A stretch of DNA of 64,000 bases from an uncultured Hungatella sp. Lineage in GTDB: Bacteria > Bacillota > Clostridia > Lachnospirales > Lachnospiraceae. The stretch lies in contig CAJTUV010000011.1 of the NCBI GenBank assembly GCA_910579515.1, positions 28,715-92,714 on the forward strand, read 5' to 3'. Shown one piece after another: positions 9,120 through 15,283 of this stretch. The notes beneath the pieces were generated by a model. That model worked only from the letters and a program-made list of their open reading frames with translations, did no database searches and had not been told where the DNA came from. Numbering within the stretch: the stretch's first letter is position 1; every line of letters begins with the position of its first letter. The translations under genes and the position numbers were made by a program.

Positions 9120-10532
9120 TTAGGAATTCTTCTTTAAAAATGAAGCAATGTTGGCTGCGCTTCGAGTAGGCGGCCATTTCTTGGCATTGCTTTCCATCTC
9201 GGATTTGCTTTTCTGGCCTTCGGGCTGAACGGCTGAAGTCGGGGTCGTGTTGCCTTTTCCCTCTCCGTCGCTGAATTTCCATTCCCGGGACTCGCTTTCC
9301 ATCTCGGATTTGCTTTTCTGGCCTTCGGGCTGAATGGCTGAGGTTGGTGTTGTGTTTCCTTTTCCCTCTCCGTCGCTGAAGCTCCATTCCCGGGACTCGC
9401 TTTCCATCTCGGATTTGCTTTTCTGGCCTTCGGGCTGAACGGCCATGAGAGGGGTGGTGTTTCCTTCCCCGCTCTCGCTCTTGAACTGCCACTCTTTTGC
9501 GGCTTCTTCCATCTCAGCTTTCGTCTTTTGGCCTTTGGGAGGCTTTGCAGCCATTGGGGTTGTGTTGCCTTTTCCGCTGGGATCCTTAAACTGCCATTCC
9601 CAGGCAGCGGCTTCCATTTGGGATTGGGTTTTCTGGCCTAGTGGTTGGACAGACATAAGAGGAGTACTATTGCCCTCTCCATTTTGATCTTTAAACTGCC
9701 ACTCTTTTGCCGCCTTTTCCATGTCTTCCTTTTTCTTCTGACCGGCCGGCTGAACAGAGCGCATAGGTTTATTGTTGGGTTTGCCGCTTTTATCTTTAAA
9801 CATCCATTCCTGCGCCGCTTTTTCCATCTCGGTCTTGCTTTTCTGGTTTTTAGGCTGGACGGCCTTTAATGGCGTGATATTGGGCTTTTTATTCTCATCC
9901 TGGAACTGCCACTTTTCTGCCCGCTCTCTGGCGGCTTCCAGCGCCGGCTCCCTGTCGTCCACATCACCGGCTTTGTAATGGACTGCAGACTGATTTCCGT
10001 TCCCTTTTTTCTCTGTTCCATGAAACTTCCATGGCTCTTCCATGATAAAGCTTCCGGCCACATTTTCCATGCACACCATTTCCCTGTAGGCAATGGTGGT
10101 AGTCTCCACCAAAAGACCGCTTCTCTCTGCGTTTAGCTCTCCATACTCCTTAGACATTACGGTACAGCCAGTAAACACGTACATGCGGACCGGAAGAAAA
10201 TCTCCGTACACAGAATATCGGTTAATCAGAAGAATCACTGGCAGCACCAAATCTGTGCCGTTAGCCAGAGGGTCTAAAATGTCCACGCCTACATACCGCT
10301 CCACCTGAAATGTAAAGGGTTTGGAAATCGGTTTGCGGCGCATGTGGACATAGTCATTAAGCCCGCCTTCCTGAATCAGTTCATACTCGTTTTCACGCTG
10401 AAAAGCGCGGACGGATTTACAGGGCAGGTCGTAAATTCCCTCTACCCGCAGCATGAAATTAAAATTTACCGCCGGATTTCTTCCAAAGTTCTGGACTAAA
10501 ATATTTCCTGAATCTGCCGTTGCAAGCGCCAT
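9120..10532 (-). CDS. Tube-fold protein fused to seven 35-residue repeats
   Basis: The 470-residue product has two parts. Residues about 10-170 are a gp19-type tube fold, shown by VNFNFMLRVEGIYDLPC, EYELIQEGGLNDYVHMRR and KPFTFQVERYVG, close to the Afp5/Pvc5 tube initiator group. Residues 207-451 are seven repeats of exactly 35 residues with the pattern EWxFxDxxGxGNxTPxxAVQPxGQKxKxEM, followed by a 19-residue tail. The repeats are hydrophilic and rich in K, E, G and P. The last three copies are nearly identical in DNA, so the array changed recently. ATG 10532 follows AGAGAGGTTG. The tube domain should sit at the hub end of the tube; what the repeats do, inside or outside the tube, is unknown. 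Confidence 0.85.
   Translation of the reverse strand: MALATADSGNILVQNFGRNPAVNFNFMLRVEGIYDLPCKSVRAFQRENEYELIQEGGLNDYVHMRRKPISKPFTFQVERYVGVDILDPLANGTDLVLPVILLINRYSVYGDFLPVRMYVFTGCTVMSKEYGELNAERSGLLVETTTIAYREMVCMENVAGSFIMEEPWKFHGTEKKGNGNQSAVHYKAGDVDDREPALEAARERAEKWQFQDENKKPNITPLKAVQPKNQKSKTEMEKAAQEWMFKDKSGKPNNKPMRSVQPAGQKKKEDMEKAAKEWQFKDQNGEGNSTPLMSVQPLGQKTQSQMEAAAWEWQFKDPSGKGNTTPMAAKPPKGQKTKAEMEEAAKEWQFKSESGEGNTTPLMAVQPEGQKSKSEMESESREWSFSDGEGKGNTTPTSAIQPEGQKSKSEMESESREWKFSDGEGKGNTTPTSAVQPEGQKSKSEMESNAKKWPPTRSAANIASFLKKNS
9180..9914 (-). repeat. Seven in-frame tandem repeats of 105 bp
   Basis: Seven units of 105 bp code for residues 207-451 of the repeat-fused tube protein. The block CTCGGATTTGCTTTTCTGGC recurs at 105-base spacing near 9196, 9301 and 9406, showing near-identity of the 3'-most units, while the first two units (towards 9914) have diverged. 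Each unit keeps the Trp at position 2, the central Asn-x-x-Pro and the GQK motif. The exact 35-residue period and absence of indels point to selection on unit length. This is a coding array, not CRISPR. Confidence 0.95.
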
Positions 10533-10552
10533 AGTTCTATCAACCTCTCTGT

Positions 10553-10750
10553 CTAACGTGTGGTCTTCATGTCAAGAATGCTCTTTTCTTTCTCCTTTTT
10601 CGAGGGATTCAAACTCTGATTGATCTGGGAAATCTCACCGCACCATTTTCTCCGGCTCATATGATCCAGACTTAAGACCTCTTCATTGCTCCAGTGAAAA
10701 TAGTAGGAGATAAACGCCATCTCCCGATACAATTCTTCTTTCGGGTACAG
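10553..10750 (-). CDS. Small CIS protein, DUF6760-like, probable CTG start
   Basis: A 65-codon frame begins with YPKEELYREMAFISYYFHW and continues with a helix containing SRRKWCGEISQIN. This is the look of the DUF6760 family, small proteins that accompany the tube and tail-assembly genes of CIS loci. No ATG, GTG or TTG precedes the conserved start; a CTG at 10750 lies 6 bases after GGAGGG, and that ribosome site overlaps the stop codon of the upstream gene. Start at CTG by translational coupling is therefore the simplest reading. Role in tail assembly is inferred from neighbours. The family name is from memory of the motif and carries moderate certainty. Confidence 0.68.
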   Translation of the reverse strand: MYPKEELYREMAFISYYFHWSNEEVLSLDHMSRRKWCGEISQINQSLNPSKKEKEKSILDMKTTR

Positions 10751-10752
10751 TT

Positions 10753-11115
10753 TTATCCCTCCCCGGTAAAATTTAGGGGGGCCTTAAAAATCTTTCCGCA
10801 GTCCGGGCATACCACTTCCATGACCGGCGGCTCAATATCATTGATTCGCTGATACATATCCTGTAAAAATGCCAAATCTGCTGTAAACAATTTCTCAATC
10901 ACATTGGCAGTCACCATCTGAAGTCCTTCCAGCTCTGTGACTACTTTTCCTAAAATCACGATGGTAAGGTAAGAGGGATTGCTCAACACTCTTGGGTCTC
11001 TGGTGGCGCTAATCTCGTCTCCTGCTGTAGCCAGCCGCATTTTTCCCTTTCTGTGAAGTTGTCCTGTACTGTCTAAATATCCCTTTGGCAGCGTAAATTC
11101 AAAAACGGTTTCCAT
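10753..11115 (-). CDS. Tail assembly chaperone-like protein with C-terminal CxxC
   Basis: The 120-residue product starts at ATG 11115 (METVFEFTLPKGYLD) behind AGAGGAGAAG; the frame is open further upstream but without a better site. It contains DEISATRDPRV and YLTIVILGKVVTELEGL, typical for the small tail-assembly proteins that follow the tube gene in CIS loci, and then a helix LQDMYQRIND ending in a short metal-binding-like tail, VVCPDCGKIF. In phages the equivalent protein guides tube polymerisation around the tape measure. The CxxC pair alone is unlikely to hold zinc without a partner, so dimerisation may complete the site. Function is inferred from family resemblance and position. Confidence 0.72.
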   Translation of the reverse strand: METVFEFTLPKGYLDSTGQLHRKGKMRLATAGDEISATRDPRVLSNPSYLTIVILGKVVTELEGLQMVTANVIEKLFTADLAFLQDMYQRINDIEPPVMEVVCPDCGKIFKAPLNFTGEG

Positions 11116-11257
11116 GTTCTTCTCCTCTCTTGGAAATGAATACTGCACTCCATAAATAACACTGAAATTCAATGGCATTTATGCGGGGCAGTATTGAACA
11201 GCCCCTTGGCCCATCTGTACAGAAGCCAGGTTCTGTACAGATGGCCGACCAAACCTT

Positions 11258-11752
11258 TTAGTTTGGAATCACCAGTTCCTCATAGGCGATTTCCACGCTT
11301 TCAATAGCCACATCGCTTGTCTTTGCGTCCAAATCAGGCGCGTTGTACTTGGTCACCCAGGCATTGGTCAGAATCCATACCCTGGTTCCGCTTATGGCAG
11401 TAGCCATCGTCTGAGGCGCTCCTCCATTGATGTCAATCATCTCAATCTGTACATTGTTTCTTGGAATCTCGCCTCTCACCTCGCTGACGCACTCCTGAAT
11501 CCAGGTCTTAAAGGCACTGTCTAAGGTATAGCCCATTTTCAGAGTCACATTGCCATGTTTTACAAGGCCCGGAATCTTTACGGGAGCCAGGCTGTTGGCA
11601 TTGCCCTGACGGAATTCAATCACGTCCACTGACGCCTCTACCCCTGTCACCTCGCTGAATGCCGCTGTTCCGGAAACTCCGTCCACGGTAACCAGGAAGT
11701 TCATTTTTGTCAAAGGATAGGAAAGTCCTTTACTATTCTCATACGTTGCCAT
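11258..11752 (-). CDS. Main inner tube protein, gp19/Hcp-like
   Basis: The 164-residue product is a gp19-type tail tube protein (Afp1/Pvc1 class). It begins MATYENSKGLSYPLTKMNFLV and has the family phrases FSEVTGVEASVDVIEFRQG, KIPGLVKHGNVTLKMG and ILTNAWVTKYNAPDLDA, ending VAIESVEIAYEELVI. Length is standard. It polymerises as stacked hexameric rings to form the rigid tube that the sheath drives out. It follows the sheath gene, as in most contractile tails. ATG 11752 lies behind AAAGGAGAGATAAAAC. The 142-base gap downstream may hold regulatory structure that raises tube expression, but I see no clear terminator. Confidence 0.93.
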   Translation of the reverse strand: MATYENSKGLSYPLTKMNFLVTVDGVSGTAAFSEVTGVEASVDVIEFRQGNANSLAPVKIPGLVKHGNVTLKMGYTLDSAFKTWIQECVSEVRGEIPRNNVQIEMIDINGGAPQTMATAISGTRVWILTNAWVTKYNAPDLDAKTSDVAIESVEIAYEELVIPN

Positions 11753-11784
11753 GTTTTATCTCTCCTTTATTAAACTATGTTTCA

Positions 11785-13491
11785 TCAACCCTCTGCTGCC
11801 TGTTCGCCGCCGGACTCAGCAGTATGCTGGGTCACTCTGAAGATTACAAACTCTGCCGGGCGGGAAGGAGCAATACCGATATTGCAGATCAGTCTTCCAT
11901 TCATGATATCGTCCCTGCTCATGGTAGACGGTCCGATCTCCACAAAATATCCTTCGCTTGGAGAAGAGCCTGCCAGCATTCCGGTCCGCCACATGCTGTC
12001 CAGGAAGGAGGAGATTGTCAGGCTGACTCTCTGCCACAAAGTAGCGTCATTGGGTTCAAATACCACCCAGTTGGTATTGGCCTTGATGCTTTCCTCCACA
12101 TAGATGAACAGACGTCTCACGTTAACATATTTAAAGGCCGTGTTGCTGCTTGCAGTTCTTGCGCCCCATACTCGGATTCCCTGTCCGGGAATAGCCCGAA
12201 TCAAGTTCACGCCCTCTGGATTGAGAACATCCTGCTCCGCCTTGGTATAGTTCACCTTCAGGCCTGTACAGAATACGATTTCATTGGCCGGAGCCTTATG
12301 TACGCCTCGGTTTACATCGGTTCTGGAGTAAATTCCCATCACCGCTCCAGACGGCGGAACAAAGTCGCTCTTATTTGATGAGCGGTCAAAAACCTGAATC
12401 CACGGATGATACATAGCCGCATAAGAGGAATCAATCATATTGCGGTATTCAATCAGGTCTTTTGTTTTGTACATATCCTTTGGCATATCAAAGACTGCCA
12501 CTCTGCTCTTTAAGGTCTCACAGTGAACCACTAAAGACACAATCACCTCTGGATCTGTGATGCCGGGGATGGCCAGCATACTGACTGTGCTGTTTTCCAA
12601 GAAAGACTGAATGCCAGTACGTTTTCCAGGTCCGTTGTCCACGCCGATAAAGGTAAGAGGCGTCACCTTGTCCATGGTTCCATCAAAACCACCTTCCAGG
12701 CTCATCATCCCTCTCTGAATTCCCTCTCCGAAGATCGACTCCACAGGATTGCCGATTTCTTCCAGATGTCCTACTGTCACCTTTACCAGCTCGCTCTTGG
12801 AAAGCTGAGAACCAATGTAATTAGGAGCCGCTGTGTTAAAGCTCAGTTCCCCATAATTCTCCACCTCGTCATTGTAACGAATGCTGACGTCAACGGTCAC
12901 CAGGTAGAGCACGGTCTTAGGGATAATACCCTTATCCACCACTTCTTCTTTAAAAGGAGCCTCAAATGTTACGGTATTGTCGTAGATCGTAGCGATGCGG
13001 TTGTATTCCCCATTTACCTCTACCAGATCGCCTTCCCGAAACCCTTCCACGGTCTTTGCCACATAGCCGGTTCCAGACTCTGCAATCAACTGCATTTTCC
13101 GTTTTTCCACTGTGCTTAAAGAAACCTGGATGCGGTTGCCCCATTTTCCTTCATTGGCTGCCTCTACAGAGAGAATTCCCATCTCCTTTCTGGCTGCCAC
13201 AGCATCCTCGGGAATCACTCTGGACACATAGCAGCGAGTGCCGCCGTTGATGAAAAACTGCTCCACAGAGTTGGCCAGATAGCGGTATTCCCCATGGGTA
13301 AACTCGCTTAAAAATCCGCCAAACTGCTTTACAAAACTTTTGAAACTGGTTACCAGGGAAGGCGCTCCTTCGGTAGGACCCTTTTCTGCAAAGCCGATAA
13401 AGCCGGCTGTGCTGGTTCCCACACCTTCTATGCTCCGGGGAGAGTTGTCATACTCTTCCACGTATACGCCCGGTGTAAAATATTCTGCCAT
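11785..13491 (-). CDS. Contractile tail sheath protein
   Basis: The 568-residue protein is a tail sheath subunit. It opens with MAEYFTPGVYVEEYDNSPRS and GVGTSTAGFIGFAEKGP, the handshake arm found in essentially all sheaths, and closes with the core domain seen in NWVVFEPNDATLWQRV and SMWRTGMLAGSSPSEGYFVE. The middle residues, about 90-290, form an extra domain facing outward. There is only one sheath gene, unlike Afp/PVC with three. I chose ATG 13491, with GGAGAACTTATT before it, instead of the longer open frame at 13509. Contraction of this lattice drives the tube through the target membrane. Confidence 0.96.
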   Translation of the reverse strand: MAEYFTPGVYVEEYDNSPRSIEGVGTSTAGFIGFAEKGPTEGAPSLVTSFKSFVKQFGGFLSEFTHGEYRYLANSVEQFFINGGTRCYVSRVIPEDAVAARKEMGILSVEAANEGKWGNRIQVSLSTVEKRKMQLIAESGTGYVAKTVEGFREGDLVEVNGEYNRIATIYDNTVTFEAPFKEEVVDKGIIPKTVLYLVTVDVSIRYNDEVENYGELSFNTAAPNYIGSQLSKSELVKVTVGHLEEIGNPVESIFGEGIQRGMMSLEGGFDGTMDKVTPLTFIGVDNGPGKRTGIQSFLENSTVSMLAIPGITDPEVIVSLVVHCETLKSRVAVFDMPKDMYKTKDLIEYRNMIDSSYAAMYHPWIQVFDRSSNKSDFVPPSGAVMGIYSRTDVNRGVHKAPANEIVFCTGLKVNYTKAEQDVLNPEGVNLIRAIPGQGIRVWGARTASSNTAFKYVNVRRLFIYVEESIKANTNWVVFEPNDATLWQRVSLTISSFLDSMWRTGMLAGSSPSEGYFVEIGPSTMSRDDIMNGRLICNIGIAPSRPAEFVIFRVTQHTAESGGEQAAEG

Positions 13492-13538
13492 AATAAGTTC
13501 TCCTTTCACTCTTTCCTAAATCTGACTGAACCGTATCA

Positions 13539-13928
13539 TTACGGTACGCTTGCTTTGACCTGCCCCGGAGAAGTGATGCTGATAGCTCCCATTCCATTTG
13601 AGCACGTCAGAGTGCAATCATTGGTAAGACAGGGCTGGCCTCCAATCAACACGGTAGGTTTTGTAGGAATCCAGGTGCCTGCCGGCACAAGCATACACGG
13701 CTGAGGCGTCAAAACCCCTAGAGCCGCTGCCGTAGCCGCCGCTACCGTAGGATTGGCCAGGGAAGTACACATCCCAAAGGGAGTGATATTGACTGACTGG
13801 CAGTCCTGAATCGTTGCTATCGGTTTTCCATCTGCCATGCAGACAACCTGAGAAGTAACATTGACGGTTCCCGGCGCTGTACCAAAAGAACATACCGCCG
13901 ACGCTCCAGTCACTACAAACTGTGCCAT
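13539..13928 (-). CDS. DUF4280 PAAR-like tip protein
   Basis: The 129-residue product matches DUF4280, PAAR-like proteins found in Gram-positive CIS and related loci. It has the N-terminal strand FVVTGASAVCSFGTAPG, the GMCTSLANPTVAAATAA segment, the PCMLVPAGTW motif and a Cys-rich end (GGQPCLTNDCTLTCSNGMGAISI). PAAR-like proteins cap the spike with a metal-bound cone; the clustered cysteines could bind the metal. It lies next to the sheath and not beside the spike gene, as is usual for PAAR genes of other CIS types. ATG 13928 follows AAGGAGCAGGGGAT. Tip function is inferred from the family. Confidence 0.85.
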   Translation of the reverse strand: MAQFVVTGASAVCSFGTAPGTVNVTSQVVCMADGKPIATIQDCQSVNITPFGMCTSLANPTVAAATAAALGVLTPQPCMLVPAGTWIPTKPTVLIGGQPCLTNDCTLTCSNGMGAISITSPGQVKASVP

Positions 13929-13940
13929 ATCCCCTGCTCC

Positions 13941-14681
13941 TTATTCTAATTTGACTTCTTCTAACTTGTGGAAGTCCACAATCTTGAATTTCACATTGCC
14001 CTTCACCACATACCGGACCAGATGGATAAGACGTTCCGAGTCGTCTCTGACCCGTATACAATAGTCTCCCTCTGGAGTTGTTTTTCCGAAAATAATTCGG
14101 GCAATCGGAGAATTCACCAAAAACGGCTCCTGTAAAGGCTGGCTGATTTTTATGGAAGCTTCTGACAGCTCCTTGACCACAACAAAGGGTTCATAGGTCT
14201 GTCTGTCCATGTGAATCAATCCATAATAAATATCGTCCATGCCTGATCTGTGAGTCTTAAACAGTTTCATCGTGCGTCTTCTCTCATCGAATTCACTGAT
14301 GCAGCAACAGGTTGAGCCTAAATTTACTGCCTGCACGCTTTCCAGTCCAGGAAGCTGTCCTGAGAAGGTGATAATTGGCTGAAGGCCTGCTGCGCTCTCT
14401 GACGGTATCAGGAACACTTCTTTTACAGGCAGTTGTCTGTCCAGCTTTTCATACTCTACTGGCACCTGACAGGGCTCATACCCATACGCGATGACTTCCA
14501 GCGTGCCGTCTTCCCGTCCGCAATTCATGAATACGTAATTACCGCTTCCTCTGGGGACTGGACGGACCTGCTTTTCATCCCTGTAAAAACGGACATTTTG
14601 CTCTTCTAACTCTGCTCCGGTTGTAGTGTCAATCAGCCGGACCAGCAAATCCAACTGAAAGCTAATGACGGATGCATCCAC
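13941..14681 (-). CDS. CIS-associated protein of unknown function
   Basis: The 246-residue protein starts with GTG at 14681 behind GGAGAAGGG and overlaps nothing; the previous stop is 4 bases away. Residues 1-95 resemble a beta-sandwich of the carboxypeptidase-regulatory type (LDLLVRLIDTTTGAELEEQNVRFYRD). The C-terminal part (IKISQPLQEPFLVNSPIARIIFGKTTPEGDYCIRVRDDSERL) is another all-beta stretch. There is no signal peptide or membrane helix. It lies between the cap-like and tip-like genes, so it is likely an accessory of the particle end, for example an adaptor at cap or baseplate. I do not recognise a named family. Confidence 0.55.
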   Translation of the reverse strand: MDASVISFQLDLLVRLIDTTTGAELEEQNVRFYRDEKQVRPVPRGSGNYVFMNCGREDGTLEVIAYGYEPCQVPVEYEKLDRQLPVKEVFLIPSESAAGLQPIITFSGQLPGLESVQAVNLGSTCCCISEFDERRRTMKLFKTHRSGMDDIYYGLIHMDRQTYEPFVVVKELSEASIKISQPLQEPFLVNSPIARIIFGKTTPEGDYCIRVRDDSERLIHLVRYVVKGNVKFKIVDFHKLEEVKLE

Positions 14682-14684
14682 CTG

Positions 14685-15281
14685 TTACCCTTCTCCTCCT
14701 TCCTCTCCTGTGATGTGCAGTCCAAACCTTGCGTCCACGACACGAGGCGTGTCGATGACCACTTCGCTGGATAGAAATACAGGGGCCGCCTTATAGAACA
14801 GACTGATTTGATAAGGCTTATTAATCGCCTGCCACACCCTTACCTTCTCCTCCAAACTTATCTTCGCCTGAGACAGTACAATCGGAGGTTCCTGCGTCGT
14901 AAGCCAGGACTGCAGTTGATTGGGAAGAACAGAACTATTGTCATTGACAATCTGCGCTACTCTTCCGATGATTTTTTGTATATCCGGCGCTTTTAATCCC
15001 ATCTGGGAAGAGCCGTTGATAAAGACCATATAGTAAAGACCGTATGGTCTGGGCGGCTTTTGTAGCTGGACCCGTCCCTTTTGAATAAAAGGGGGCTGGG
15101 TCACGTCGCTCTCTTCCCGAATATCATACAGATACAATCCCAGGATATAATCCACGTCCTGATCTGCCGGAGAAGAGATTTCAATATTATTGGGAGACGG
15201 TATGGGCTCTGGGCACATTTTCTTGCGAAGCGTCCTGACAATATGGGCGCTGACGTCTGCAATAATCGGATAATCTGCCAT
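14685..15281 (-). CDS. DUF4255 / Pvc16-like tail cap protein
   Basis: The 198-residue product is a DUF4255 (Pvc16 N-terminal) protein. Marks are YPIIADVSAHIVRTLRK, the DQDVDYILGLYLYDIREE segment and RPYGLYYMVFINGSS, then the C-terminal PYQISLFYKAAPVFLSSEV. In Afp and PVC this protein caps the end of the sheath and tube far from the baseplate and fixes length. In systems attached to a membrane the cap is the contact point with the anchor, which makes the membrane genes directly upstream of interest. ATG 15281 lies behind GGAGACCAGTAAGC, 3 bases from the stop of the 896-residue gene. Confidence 0.88.
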   Translation of the reverse strand: MADYPIIADVSAHIVRTLRKKMCPEPIPSPNNIEISSPADQDVDYILGLYLYDIREESDVTQPPFIQKGRVQLQKPPRPYGLYYMVFINGSSQMGLKAPDIQKIIGRVAQIVNDNSSVLPNQLQSWLTTQEPPIVLSQAKISLEEKVRVWQAINKPYQISLFYKAAPVFLSSEVVIDTPRVVDARFGLHITGEEGGEG

Positions 15282-15283
15282 GC

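Noticed and set aside
9088..9492. Open frame with its own repeats (SARRPEKQIRDGKRVPGM-like)
   Set aside because: It is the shifted frame of the 105-bp coding repeats; periodic DNA gives periodic shadow frames.
9180..9914. Possible CRISPR-like or satellite repeats
   Set aside because: The repeats are in frame, have no spacers and code for a conserved 35-residue unit.
11707..12378. Plus-strand frame of 223 codons
   Set aside because: Lies antisense to the tail sheath and tube genes, has no family resemblance and no ribosome site.
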